DNA from: Chersky-840 sp963838775
GTDB lineage: Bacteria > Actinomycetota > Acidimicrobiia > Acidimicrobiales > UBA8190
Assembly: GCA_963838775.1 (NCBI GenBank)
Contig: CAWISP010000007.1
Location: forward strand, 21,541 to 85,540
Length of the DNA stretch: 64,000 nt
Direction: 5' to 3'
A model generated the notes under the pieces. The model did no database searches. It was not told the origin of the DNA and was given only the letters and a program-made list of their open reading frames with translations. Of this stretch, positions 7,495-16,532 are shown piece after piece (positions within the stretch are counted from its first letter, which is position 1; every line of letters starts with the position of its first letter). Made by a program: the position numbers and the translations under genes.

Positions 7495-9119
7495 TGGAGA
7501 AGCCGTTCGCCATCACCCTCGACGTCGGTTCGAGCCTCGCCAACAAGACCGGATCCTGGCGAGTCGAGCGCCCCATGTACGTGGATCGCCTCCCACCGTG
7601 CTGCGACGCCTGTCCCGCCGGCGAGAATGTCCAGCAGTGGCTGTACCACGCCGAGGCCGGTCACTACGAGCAGGCGTGGCGGGCTCTCGTGCGGGACAAC
7701 CCGTTGCCCGCGGTCATGGGGCGCGTTTGTTACCACCCTTGCGAGACGGCCTGCAACCGGGTCCAGGTCGACGAGGCCGTGGGCATCAACGCGGTGGAGC
7801 GGTTCCTCGGGGACGAGGCCATCGCACGGGGCTGGAAGCTCGAGACCGATGCCGCTCCTTCGGGCAAGCGGGTGCTCGTGGTCGGCGCAGGTCCGGCCGG
7901 CCTCTCCGCTGCGTACCATCTGACGCGCCTCGGGCACAGCGTGACGATCTACGAGGCCGGAGAGTCCGCAGGCGGGATGATGCGCTTCGGAATCCCCAAG
8001 TACCGATTGCCTCGCGAGATCCTCCAGGCCGAGATGGACCGGATCTTTGCCCTGGGGGTGACCCTCGAAGTGAACCGCCATGTGACCGACGTTGTGGCCA
8101 CGATGGAGTCGGACGGGTTCGACGCCGCCTTCCTGGCCGTCGGGGCCGAGATCGGCAAGCGAACCTACATTCCTGCTGGCGACACGTCTCGTGTCTTCGA
8201 TGCCGTATCGCTCCTGCGGAGCATGGAGGGGGAGGCACCACCTCACCTCGGCAGGCGGGTGGCGATTTACGGAGGCGGAGACACCGCCATAGACGCGGCG
8301 CGCACGGCCCGGCGCCTCGGTGCCACCGACGCCGTGGTCGTGTACCGGCGCTCACAAGACCGGATGCCCGCCCACGACATCGAAGTCGAGGAAGCCGTCG
8401 AAGAGGGCGTGTGCATGAAATGGCTCTCGACGGTAAAGGCTGTCGAAGGCGAGAAACTCGTGCTCGAGAAGATGGTGCTCGACGAAAAGGGATTTCCCCA
8501 ACCCACCGGCGAGTTCGAAGAGCTCGCTGCTGACTCGCTGATCCTGGCCCTCGGTCAGGAGTCGGATCTGTCCCTCGTGCAAGGTGCCTCTGACATTGTT
8601 GTTGATGGTGGGGTGGTCCAGGTGGGCCCGGACATGATGACGGGACATCCCGGAGTCTTCGCCGGTGGCGACATGGTCCCCGCCGAGCGCACGGTGACCG
8701 TGGCCATCGGCCACGGGAAGCAGGCTGCCCGGAATATCGACGCCTGGCTGCAGGGCACGGTCCACCAACCGGCGCCTCGCCACGAGCTCGCCACGACCGG
8801 GATGCTCAACACCTGGTATTACTCCGATGCGCCCAAGACAGTGCGGCCCCGGCTCGATCTGGCCCGCCGGACATCGAGCTTCGACGAAGTGGTGGAGGGC
8901 CTCGACGAGTCCACCGCGCTGTTCGAGGCGCGGCGATGCATGTCGTGCGGGAACTGCTTCGAGTGCGACAACTGCTTCGGGATGTGTCCCGACAATGCGG
9001 TAATGAAGTTAGGTCCTGGCCTCCGTTACGCGTTCGACTACGACTACTGCAAGGGCTGCGGGATCTGCGTAGCGGAATGCCCATGCGGGGCGATCGTCAT
9101 GGTGCCCGAGCCGACCTGA
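7491..9119 (+). CDS. GltD-like NAD(P)H/FAD oxidoreductase fused to a 2x[4Fe-4S] ferredoxin domain
   Basis: The 542-residue protein has three parts. Residues 30-110 carry the GltD-type N-terminal iron-sulfur cysteines (37, 38, 41, 80, 84, 88). Residues 125-425 form two Rossmann folds: FAD motif VVGAGPAGLSAAYHL and NAD(P)H motif IYGGGDTAIDAARTARRLG, with the closing AGGDMV sequence. Residues 480-535 hold a bacterial ferredoxin domain with cysteines at 483, 486, 489, 492, 495, 499 and 520, 523, 526, 530. It probably moves electrons between the por complex or ferredoxin and NADP(H), and the ferredoxin part may replace PorD. The start at ATG 7491 overlaps the porB stop. It could instead be a glutamate-synthase small chain, but no large chain is nearby. 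Confidence 0.9.
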   Translation: MMEKPFAITLDVGSSLANKTGSWRVERPMYVDRLPPCCDACPAGENVQQWLYHAEAGHYEQAWRALVRDNPLPAVMGRVCYHPCETACNRVQVDEAVGINAVERFLGDEAIARGWKLETDAAPSGKRVLVVGAGPAGLSAAYHLTRLGHSVTIYEAGESAGGMMRFGIPKYRLPREILQAEMDRIFALGVTLEVNRHVTDVVATMESDGFDAAFLAVGAEIGKRTYIPAGDTSRVFDAVSLLRSMEGEAPPHLGRRVAIYGGGDTAIDAARTARRLGATDAVVVYRRSQDRMPAHDIEVEEAVEEGVCMKWLSTVKAVEGEKLVLEKMVLDEKGFPQPTGEFEELAADSLILALGQESDLSLVQGASDIVVDGGVVQVGPDMMTGHPGVFAGGDMVPAERTVTVAIGHGKQAARNIDAWLQGTVHQPAPRHELATTGMLNTWYYSDAPKTVRPRLDLARRTSSFDEVVEGLDESTALFEARRCMSCGNCFECDNCFGMCPDNAVMKLGPGLRYAFDYDYCKGCGICVAECPCGAIVMVPEPT

Positions 9120-9225
9120 CTCTGGTATCAGGTCCCCAGTCCGATCCGGGATGCGGCTGCTCCCAGAATAGATCCTGTTCAGCAGCGCGATCGGTTTTCG
9201 CATAAGGACATGTCGACCCATCCGA

Positions 9226-9450
9226 CTAGTGGCAGGTCACACTCGAGGCACCGGTGGTTACATCCGTTGCACCAGTTGCTGTCACGGGAATGGTTAGGTA
9301 ATAGGTGGCCGGATTCCCACCGGCGACGGGCTTGTGGGCTGTGAAGCTCCCCACGCCAGTGACGGAATGTCCAGGCGAGTTCAATTCGATCTGACAGGTC
9401 GGTTCCGTAGCAGTCGTGCCGAGATTGCTGACCTTTACTGCCACAGTGAC
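9226..9450 (-). pseudogene. C-terminal fragment of a secreted Ig-like/CARDB-type domain protein
   Basis: The minus strand encodes about 74 residues ending in a stop at 9226 that look like the last beta strands of an extracellular Ig-like domain: VTVAVKVSNLGTTATEP, a long strand-rich middle, and a cysteine pair in PTCQIEL and SSVTCH. The same frame stays open upstream but turns into arginine-rich sequence that is the shadow of the cyclase gene on the other strand, so the N-terminus with any signal peptide is gone. I read it as the remnant left when the cyclase region was joined here. A frameshifted or very short gene is less likely. Confidence 0.5.
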
Positions 9451-9529
9451 CTGGCTCAGACCGCCTCTCGGTGCCCTCCGACCACGCACGCCAGGGGGCG
9501 TATCCCAGAGGCGGCGTAGCATTGCGGAG

Positions 9530-12500
9530 ATGGCGGTGGTCTGTGGAGGGTGTGGGTCGCCGATCGGGGAGAAGGCGAAATTCTGCGCGGAGTGCGGCGC
9601 CAAGCTGGCCGGCGAGAGCACGGGCGACGTCCGCAAGACGGTCACGGCCCTGTTCTGTGACCTGGTGGGGTCGACCAGTCTGGGTGAGCGCACCGACCCG
9701 GAGACCCTGCGGGCCCTCTTGGAGCGGTACTTCGCTGTGATGCGAGTGGCCCTCGAGCGCCACGGCGGGACGGTGGAGAAGTTCATCGGCGACGCCGTGG
9801 TCGCCTTTTTCGGCGTCCCCGTGACACGGGAGGATGACGCCCTGCGGGCGGTGCGGGCCGCTTTCGACATGCAACGAGACCTAGCCGAGCTGAATCCGGA
9901 GCTGTTCGAACGTTGGGGCGTCGAGCTGGCGGTCCGCATCGGGGTCAACACCGGCCAAGTACTCGTGAGCGGCAACGCGGAGCACACGGTGGGCGACGCC
10001 GTGAACGTAGCCGCCCGGCTGGAACAGACCGCCGGGGCGGGCGAGGTGCTCGTCGGCGAGGAAACCTGGCGTCTGGTGCGGGAGTGGGCCGAGGCAGAGC
10101 CGGTGGCACCGCTCGAGCTCAAGGGGAAACAAGAGGCCGTGCCGGCATGGCGTGTGCGGTCAGTGGCCGGTGTCACCGAGGCACGTCACTCCGACGCCAC
10201 TCTGCGGGCCCGGCTCGTGGGTCGAGATCGGGAGCTGGGGATGCTGGGCCAGTGCCTCGAGCGCGCCGAGGCCGATCGCAGCTGTCAATTGTTCACCCTG
10301 TTCGGCGCGGCGGGGGTTGGTAAGACTCGGCTCACCGATGAATTCCTGGCCACCCAAGCGCCGAAGGCTCGCGTGGTCCGGAGTCGGTGCTTGTCCTACG
10401 GAGACGGTACGTCGCTGTGGCCCCTCCTCGAGATGTTGCGGGCGTCCGCCGGCTTCAGTGGGACCGAGGGCGACGACGAGGGGCGGCGGCGCCTTACCGG
10501 CGTATTCGGGGACGACACGAGCGCGGCACAGATCACGGAACTCCTGGCCCCCCTGGCCGGCCTCGGGGGAACGTCGGCGGCCATCGAGGAGATCCAGTGG
10601 GCAGTCCGACGCTACCTCGAAGCTCTGGCCGGCTCGGACCCGGTCATTTGGGTAGTCGATGACCTCCACTGGGCCGAACCCGCCTTTCTGGCCATCCTCG
10701 AGGACGTTGTCGACTGGACCCGCGATGCGTCGCTGGTCGTGTTGTGCCTGGCCCGTCCAGAGTTCCTCGACGACCAGCCCACCTGGGGCGGTGGGAAGCT
10801 GAACGTCACCAACGTGTTGCTCAAGCCCCTGTCGGCCACAGAATCCACGCAACTCGTCGAAGAGTTCCTCGGCGGGGCCGGCCTACCGACCGAGGCACTC
10901 GACCGGGTGGTATCGGGCGCAGGGGGGACCCCTTTGTTCGTCGAGCAGCTGCTGGCCATGCTGGTCGACGACGGCTTCCTGGTGTTTGCAAGCGAAGGGT
11001 GGCAGGTTTCGGGCGACTTGGACACCGTGACCGTCCCCCCGACCATTGGCGCATTGCTGACGGCACGACTGGAGCGCCTGACGGCTGGCGAGCACCAGGT
11101 ACTCGACGCCGCCGCCGTGGTGGGCCAGCTCTTTTACGCGGGGGCGGTGGTCGAGTTGACGGCGCTCGAACCGCAGGCTGTGGCCGGTCATCTGCGCTCA
11201 TTGGCCCGCAAGGAGATGGTGCGCTCGGAGCGCAGCGATATCCCCGGCGAGGACGGGTTCGCGTTTACGCACATCCTGGTGCGCGACTCGGCCTACCAAG
11301 CCCTGCCCATGCTGCGCCGGGCCGATCTCCATGAGCGACTGGCCCGCTGGCTGGACAAGCGCGCCGACGTCCTTGCCGGCGAGGCCGACGAATTCGTTGG
11401 TCACCACCTGGCAGAGGCCGTGGCCCTGCGTCGGGGCGTGGGCGAGATCGACGACGGTGCGCTGGGCCTGGAAGCGGCGAGGCGCCTGGCTGTGGTGGCC
11501 TGGCGGCTTATGGCTACGGACCTCACTTCTGCTTCCTCCCTCTACGCCCGGGCCGCTGATCTAGTCCCGGGCACCGTGGCTGGATTGGATCTGAAATGGC
11601 GTCACGGTGTGGCCCTCTTCCGGGCCCAGGAGTTCGGGCGCGCTCGCGTCATGCTCGACGCGGTGCTCGGCGAGGCCGAGCAGTGTGGCGATCGAGGGTT
11701 ATTCCTGCGGGCCCGGCTGGCATGGCTGGAAGTGGCCGCGCACACCGAAGGCGACCTCGCCATGGCCGACATCGACGTCGCCGTAGCTGAGGCCTTGAGT
11801 TATTTCGGCTCCACCGGTGACGACGAAGGATTGGCACATGCTTACGTCGCACGGCGCCAACGACTGAACATGGAGGCCCGTTGGGAGCCGATGATGGAGA
11901 TCTGCGAGAAGATTATCTACCACGCATCGCGTTGTGGCGATCACCATCTGGTCGAGGAAGCTCGAGCGTTTCGCTATGCAGCGATGTATTACGGGCCGCG
12001 TCCGTCCAATGAAGGTCTCCAACTCCTGCGCCAGGACGCGCTGTCGGGTGAGTCCACCCGAATCGCATACGGCACCCGCCGCATGGTCGAAGGAGTGCTC
12101 CTAGCCCTCGACGACCAGCCAGGCGAAGCGCGTGCTGCGCTGGCCGATGCTCGGGCCGCATTCGAGGAGATGCACAGCGACATGCACCTCTTTCATCTTG
12201 CTTCCTGCTCCGCCAACGCCGAGTTCATCCTCGGGGACGACGAGGCGACGGAGCACCACCTCATGTTCATGTTCGACGAGCTGGAGCGACGGGGTGAACG
12301 GTCCTATCTCTCAACCGTGGCGCCCATGCTCGCGGAGATGCGTTTGCGCCAGGGCGACACGGAGGCGGCGAAAAAGCTGGCCGCCATAGGGCGGAATCTG
12401 ACTCACGAGGAAGACGTGGTCTCTCAATCTCTTTGGCGCATCGTAGAGGCCAAAGTCGCAGCACGGGTCGGGGATTTCGGCCGTGCCCTCTCACTGGCCG

Positions 12501-12709
12501 CCGAGGCCGTGGAATGGATGCAGCGCAGCGATCAACTGCAATGGATCGCGGAAACCTACAGGGGGCAGGCAGAGGTCCAGCTCATGGCCGACCGGCCCGA
12601 CGACGGCCGGATCTCGCTCGTGCGAGCGCTCGAACTCTTCGAAGCCAAGGGCGATATCCCAGATAGCCACCGAGCGCGTCGCAGTCTCGATGACCTCGCC
12701 TCCGCTTGA
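9530..12709 (+). CDS. Class III adenylate/guanylate cyclase with zinc ribbon, AAA-type ATPase and TPR-like region
   Basis: The 1059-residue regulator starts with a zinc ribbon (CGGCG and CAECGAKL, residues 5-24). A class III cyclase catalytic domain follows (about 35-205) with metal aspartates in LFCDLVGSTS (D44) and FIGDAV (D88), the lysine of VEKFIGD and the VGDAVNVAARLE motif (N159), so it looks catalytically complete. An ATPase domain comes next, with Walker A GAAGVGKTR near 260 and a DDLHWAE Walker B. The C-terminal half is helical and TPR-like. This architecture is common in actinobacteria, where ligand or partner binding to the ATPase/TPR part is thought to control cyclase output. The start at ATG 9530 excludes about 38 non-conserved upstream codons. 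It stands alone with no neighbouring partner. Confidence 0.92.
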   Translation: MAVVCGGCGSPIGEKAKFCAECGAKLAGESTGDVRKTVTALFCDLVGSTSLGERTDPETLRALLERYFAVMRVALERHGGTVEKFIGDAVVAFFGVPVTREDDALRAVRAAFDMQRDLAELNPELFERWGVELAVRIGVNTGQVLVSGNAEHTVGDAVNVAARLEQTAGAGEVLVGEETWRLVREWAEAEPVAPLELKGKQEAVPAWRVRSVAGVTEARHSDATLRARLVGRDRELGMLGQCLERAEADRSCQLFTLFGAAGVGKTRLTDEFLATQAPKARVVRSRCLSYGDGTSLWPLLEMLRASAGFSGTEGDDEGRRRLTGVFGDDTSAAQITELLAPLAGLGGTSAAIEEIQWAVRRYLEALAGSDPVIWVVDDLHWAEPAFLAILEDVVDWTRDASLVVLCLARPEFLDDQPTWGGGKLNVTNVLLKPLSATESTQLVEEFLGGAGLPTEALDRVVSGAGGTPLFVEQLLAMLVDDGFLVFASEGWQVSGDLDTVTVPPTIGALLTARLERLTAGEHQVLDAAAVVGQLFYAGAVVELTALEPQAVAGHLRSLARKEMVRSERSDIPGEDGFAFTHILVRDSAYQALPMLRRADLHERLARWLDKRADVLAGEADEFVGHHLAEAVALRRGVGEIDDGALGLEAARRLAVVAWRLMATDLTSASSLYARAADLVPGTVAGLDLKWRHGVALFRAQEFGRARVMLDAVLGEAEQCGDRGLFLRARLAWLEVAAHTEGDLAMADIDVAVAEALSYFGSTGDDEGLAHAYVARRQRLNMEARWEPMMEICEKIIYHASRCGDHHLVEEARAFRYAAMYYGPRPSNEGLQLLRQDALSGESTRIAYGTRRMVEGVLLALDDQPGEARAALADARAAFEEMHSDMHLFHLASCSANAEFILGDDEATEHHLMFMFDELERRGERSYLSTVAPMLAEMRLRQGDTEAAKKLAAIGRNLTHEEDVVSQSLWRIVEAKVAARVGDFGRALSLAAEAVEWMQRSDQLQWIAETYRGQAEVQLMADRPDDGRISLVRALELFEAKGDIPDSHRARRSLDDLASA

Positions 12710-12850
12710 GACGTGGACGTCTAGCCTGCGTCGATCACTTCAGATCGAGCGATCAGGAGGACTTAACGATAACCAGATGAGCACGCAAGCTTCTGCTTCG
12801 TAGGGCTCGAGGTTCTCCTTGGCGGCCATCTGAAGACAACGTGCAGTTGG

Positions 12851-13438
12851 ATGAGGTTGGGCTCGGAAAAGCCCGACGGAGTTGGCCTGACCCTTCCGGG
12901 TACCGATGAGACCGCAACGAACGGGCTAATGGCATGCGGATATGGACTTTTCGGCCATGATGGATGGGATGACGGTTCCCGCTGGCGCCCGGCTTCCGGT
13001 TCCCAACAGCGCTCTTGCCGCCTGGAGGCCGCGGATGGCGCGGCGGCCATGTGGACGATGGCGAGCCAGAGTGTCGACGTGCTCCTCCTCGATCTGCACT
13101 TGGGACGCGTAGATGGCACTGTCGTGCTGGACGCACTGGACGATTCATCGACCGTAGTGGTCTTCTCGGGGTTCGGATCCTTCGAGGAGTCTGCAATACG
13201 CAAAGCGTTCGGGCCTGTTGTCTTCGAGTGCCTTCTCAAGCCAGTACCGCCGCTCCGTTTGATGGAGGTGGTCGCAGCAGCTGCTCGCGACGCCAGAGGC
13301 AAGGGCCACCGAATCAACGTCAGGCCCATCACCCCACCGATGGCGCTCCGACTTGCGATGGCGGGGCTGGCGCGACTGACGCCTCAAATCGATGATGCCG
13401 AGCAGGATCGAATTGAAGATGCGGGTGACTTGCCGTAG
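12851..13438 (+). CDS. Divergent response-regulator receiver protein
   Basis: The central part resembles a CheY-type receiver: acidic pair in GWDDGSRW, phosphoacceptor candidate in DVLLLDLHLG, the serine in VVVFSGFGS in the Thr/Ser position, and the conserved lysine in CLLKPVPP. Spacing between the acidic pair and the LLLD aspartate (about 41 residues) is close to the usual distance. The first beta strand is poor (GYGLFGHDG rather than a hydrophobic ILVVDD), and a short C-terminal tail replaces an output domain. The start is uncertain: ATG 12851 or ATG 12929, or a frameshift may have damaged the N-terminus. No histidine kinase is adjacent. It may be a single-domain receiver that lost or never had DNA-binding function. 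Confidence 0.6.
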   Translation: MRLGSEKPDGVGLTLPGTDETATNGLMACGYGLFGHDGWDDGSRWRPASGSQQRSCRLEAADGAAAMWTMASQSVDVLLLDLHLGRVDGTVVLDALDDSSTVVVFSGFGSFEESAIRKAFGPVVFECLLKPVPPLRLMEVVAAAARDARGKGHRINVRPITPPMALRLAMAGLARLTPQIDDAEQDRIEDAGDLP

Positions 13439-13468
13439 GCGATGGTGCCGTCAGTCCGCCGTGCGCGC

Positions 13469-14200
13469 TCAATCCCGCTCCAATACGCCGACGTAAGCGT
13501 CACGAGGCGTTTCACCAAGAACCCGACTCAGGTGCCAGCCTGTTCCCTTCACGAGCAGTCGCATCTCATTGCGCGAGACAAAGAGCCATGGAAACCAGGG
13601 TGTAGCCAAGCCGTGATATCGGACGCGTAAACGGCACTGTCCAGGCATCAGGCCGCGCTCTTTGTTCTGACGGTAGTAGCTGCGATCGAGAGCCGGAGCT
13701 CCGCCAGCATAGGGATTGCTGCTCTGGGCCAAGATCCGAGCCTCAGGAGCCATCTGGGTCGACCAGGCTGTGAGTACCTCCCGAATTCGTGCCGGAGAGC
13801 CAAACATGCCGAAGTTGTTTCCGAACAACACGATGGTATGGAAAGAGCCGATGGTCCCAGTCAAGGTCTCGACAGGAGCGCACCACGCCTGTTTCACGCC
13901 CCGGCGCCGCGACGCCCTTATCGCAAGTGGTGAAGCGTCAAGGCCTACGACGTCAACCCCGCGTTGCTGAAGATGGAGCGCCACTCTGCCAGCGCCGCAA
14001 CCCACGTCGATGACGCGACCTCGAACGTGCCGCATCGCCTTTCGTTCTGAGGAAGGCCAGTCCGGGAAGTCAGCGAGAAACAGGTCAGGTCCTGCGCCAA
14101 CGTCGACATAACCATCATCGCGTTCGTACACCTCGGGATCGGTGCCACCCCGTGCCCAGTCCATGACGGCGCGCCCAAAAGCGTCAGCACTAGTGTCCAT
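13469..14200 (-). CDS. Class I SAM-dependent methyltransferase
   Basis: The 243-residue protein has motif I VIDVGCGAGRVALHL near residue 60 and the acidic motif II VVGLDASPLAI, the core of a Rossmann-fold S-adenosylmethionine binding site. Motif III-like strand TIVLFGNNFGMFG follows. The substrate is not evident; the C-terminal region (RLRVRYHGLATPWFPWLF) is aromatic, which fits a small-molecule or lipid substrate but does not identify it. ATG 14200 was chosen because the MDTSADAFGRAVMDWA sequence looks like a natural start and the 52 codons upstream are not family-like. It faces away from the receiver gene, whose end is 30 bases away. Confidence 0.85.
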   Translation of the reverse strand: MDTSADAFGRAVMDWARGGTDPEVYERDDGYVDVGAGPDLFLADFPDWPSSERKAMRHVRGRVIDVGCGAGRVALHLQQRGVDVVGLDASPLAIRASRRRGVKQAWCAPVETLTGTIGSFHTIVLFGNNFGMFGSPARIREVLTAWSTQMAPEARILAQSSNPYAGGAPALDRSYYRQNKERGLMPGQCRLRVRYHGLATPWFPWLFVSRNEMRLLVKGTGWHLSRVLGETPRDAYVGVLERD

Positions 14201-14479
14201 ATGTTGCCTCGCTCGCCTCAGATCAATGGTCTGGGAATAGGATCTCACGACATCCGTGACGTCCGAAAACTGGATCTTGGCCGTAATGCCACACTCATAC
14301 TCGTGAATGAGCGTCGCCGACGCGGTCATGACGACGAGGCCCCTGTGTGGCGACAAACCCGCTCTGAGTCCGTGACGCCGGAATCACACTGACCCGCAGC
14401 GATGGACTGATCCGAACGGCATCGGCGAGTTCACCTCCGTGGAAGGTGAGGCGACCCCTCCCCACGCTCACGCACAGCG

Positions 14480-15592
14480 TCATGGGAGGTACACCTGCTC
14501 CATCGCCCAGGTGAAGTCCACGTCGATCGGCCCCGTAGTCTCAACGATCAACTCCGTCACGCCGGTCGCCCCTTGGACCGTTGTTCCGAATGCACCTCCC
14601 ATGACGCACTGGTTGCAGGCGAGGGGTGCGAGCAGGTTGTGACGGTGGCCCCAGCAGCCCGAGAGGTTTGAGAGCGAGCAATCAATGTTGGGCGATCCAA
14701 GCCCATCGTCATACATCCAGTAGTACACGGCTTCGAGCGGATTGCCGACGTTTCCTGCCCAGTTGCTGAGGACTTCGGTATGGGGGAATCCTGGTGGCGC
14801 CGTAGGATCGACACTAGCGGCCACTCCGAGGGCCGCCGCCGGTCCGAGCGCTGTCGCCACGGCGATCAATGGGGCCAATCCGCGTGCTGTGCGTTCAAGG
14901 TTGGTTGCCACGAACAGCTGTTGCTCTGGGTTGAGTGACGACCAGTTCGTGGGCAACACCATCGAAGGCAGTTCTTCACTATCCCTGGCATTGTCAATGG
15001 CGGCCACCACATTCAAGATGCAGCCGAAGGAATCGTTGTATCCGGCGGGACCGCAAGCGGTGGAGAAGTTCGGCGATGGGGAGATGTTGCTGGCAGGGTC
15101 GGATTCCACCACTGCTGGCTTCAGACTGGGGATCGACGATGGTGGCGAAAAGGGTGGGGTCGGCAGAGATGTGCTCGGTTCCACGGCGCGTGGAGGAATC
15201 GTGGCGGTGGGAGTGGGGTCTACGGGAACAGCCGTCGAGGTCGGTACCGCAGGTTGAGGAGCCGACACGGTCGGCCTCGGGTTGGCTTCTGGTGAAGCGG
15301 TCGCCGACCTTGGTGGTGGCGCACTCGACCGATGTTCCAATGATCGAGTGGGTACCGAAACGGACCCGTAGGCCTGGACGGCGCTCTGCATCGGAACGGA
15401 CGAGCCTCGTTCTGCAACGAGATATGTCACCAGTGCCACATTTGCGAGGACGACTACGAGCGCCGATGCACATCTCCACACGAGCGTGGCGGTGGCGATT
15501 CCCTCGGACCGAACGCGTACGGAGGTTGCGCGATTTCTCGACAAGACCGGCTCTTCAAGTTGGAGACGCAAGCCTGACTCCTCGGCACGCAC
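14480..15592 (-). CDS. Membrane-anchored CAP/SCP-like extracellular protein
   Basis: The 370-residue protein has one N-terminal membrane segment (about residues 40-60, ALVVVLANVALVTYLV), a long Pro/Ser/Thr-rich linker (about 70-175) and a C-terminal globular domain. That domain resembles the CAP/SCP superfamily: the helix QQLFVATNLERTARGLAPL corresponds to the NxxRxxxGLxPL helix, and GCWGHRHNLL corresponds to the GHRxNLL motif; several cysteines suggest disulfides. It is therefore probably displayed outside the cell. CAP proteins have varied roles and the function cannot be set from sequence. The GTG at 15592 is the longest start; a start nearer the membrane segment is possible. Confidence 0.8.
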   Translation of the reverse strand: MRAEESGLRLQLEEPVLSRNRATSVRVRSEGIATATLVWRCASALVVVLANVALVTYLVAERGSSVPMQSAVQAYGSVSVPTRSLEHRSSAPPPRSATASPEANPRPTVSAPQPAVPTSTAVPVDPTPTATIPPRAVEPSTSLPTPPFSPPSSIPSLKPAVVESDPASNISPSPNFSTACGPAGYNDSFGCILNVVAAIDNARDSEELPSMVLPTNWSSLNPEQQLFVATNLERTARGLAPLIAVATALGPAAALGVAASVDPTAPPGFPHTEVLSNWAGNVGNPLEAVYYWMYDDGLGSPNIDCSLSNLSGCWGHRHNLLAPLACNQCVMGGAFGTTVQGATGVTELIVETTGPIDVDFTWAMEQVYLP

Positions 15593-15948
15593 GAAGGACC
15601 ATCATGGCGTGAAGGATCACCTCCGTCGGGTATAGGTGCGAGTGTTCACCTACGCGTCGCACGTTTGTCGCAGATCGTTTACCTGTGAGCAACCCGTCGT
15701 CGCTGAGCGCCGGTTCCGTTTAGAACGAGAGCACCCGATACCCCGTGGTGCGGCCTCGGGGGCCAGCGGGGCGTTACGCCTCTTGGGTTCGTGTGGGCGC
15801 CTTCGGCAGCGGAGGAAGAGGAGCGAGCGGTGCTGGTGGCTGGTCGCACCTGGGGGGTCCTGGTTTGCGGCGGCTTCGACCATGGTCGCACATGACGGCC
15901 ATTGTCTTTTCCCCTACCGTTGACAGGTGCGTAGCGGGAGGTGCAAAC
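15593..15948. other. Divergent intergenic stretch, no supported gene
   Basis: This 356-base gap separates the minus-strand CAP-like gene from the plus-strand zinc-finger gene and should hold both promoters. Short open frames on both strands are arginine-rich and show no similarity I can recognise. No RNA gene was identified. Confidence 0.4.
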
Positions 15949-16296
15949 ATGACGAATCACTTGGATCCAGAGGTGCCACCAAGCGGGCCCGGTTGCGTGG
16001 AGTGTCTCGCGTCGGGGGGTTGGTGGCTACACCTACGGCGGTGTGGGGAGTGCGGCCACATTGGATGTTGCGACAACTCACCCAGCCAGCACGCCACCGC
16101 GCATGCGAACTCGTCAGGGCACCCTGTCATCCGCAGCTTCGAGCCAGGTGAAGATTGGTTCTGGAACTACCGAACAAACGAATACGTGGAAGGGCCTCGC
16201 CTCGCCCCGCCGCAGCATCATCCCCTCGACCAACCCGTGCCTGGACCAGCCGGACGGGTCCCCGCCAACTGGCAAGAGCTCTTGGTGGGATCGTGA
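15949..16296 (+). CDS. UBP-type zinc-finger protein
   Basis: The 115-residue protein contains a ZnF-UBP pattern: CVECLASGGWWLHLRRC, then CGECGHIGCC and a histidine cluster (SQHATAHANSSGHPVI). Bacterial stand-alone versions are common in actinobacteria; in eukaryotes the domain binds ubiquitin C-termini, but the bacterial ligand is not known. The C-terminal tail (DWFWNYRTNEYVEGP) matches the usual end of these small proteins. ATG 15949 has a clear GGGAGG seven bases upstream. A zinc-binding structural fold is well supported; the biological role is not. Confidence 0.9.
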   Translation: MTNHLDPEVPPSGPGCVECLASGGWWLHLRRCGECGHIGCCDNSPSQHATAHANSSGHPVIRSFEPGEDWFWNYRTNEYVEGPRLAPPQHHPLDQPVPGPAGRVPANWQELLVGS

Positions 16297-16532
16297 TGAC
16301 GCGATTGGTCGCGACCGCCTTGGGGGTCCTGAGTACCGGTGGGTAGAGCGACAGATGCTCGGCTCCCAGCGTGGACGGGCCTTGGTCGTCGTGCGGCCGT
16401 CGTCGCCGTGGTAGCCGAGGATCGACAGCGAGCCCTGCGCCGGGGTGACGTGCGATCGCGACGGTGCGCGACCGAGCAAGAGTCCGGGCCGACATCGCGT
16501 ATCCCAACTTCCGGGCCGCTAGCGTGATCTCG

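Noticed and set aside
9416..9529. N-terminal extension of the cyclase frame
   Set aside because: The 38 codons before ATG 9530 are not family-like; the zinc ribbon begins right at MAVVCGGCG.
15636..15923. Plus-strand open frame between the CAP-like gene and the zinc-finger gene
   Set aside because: Arginine- and serine-rich, no recognisable motif, and it covers the expected promoter of the zinc-finger gene.
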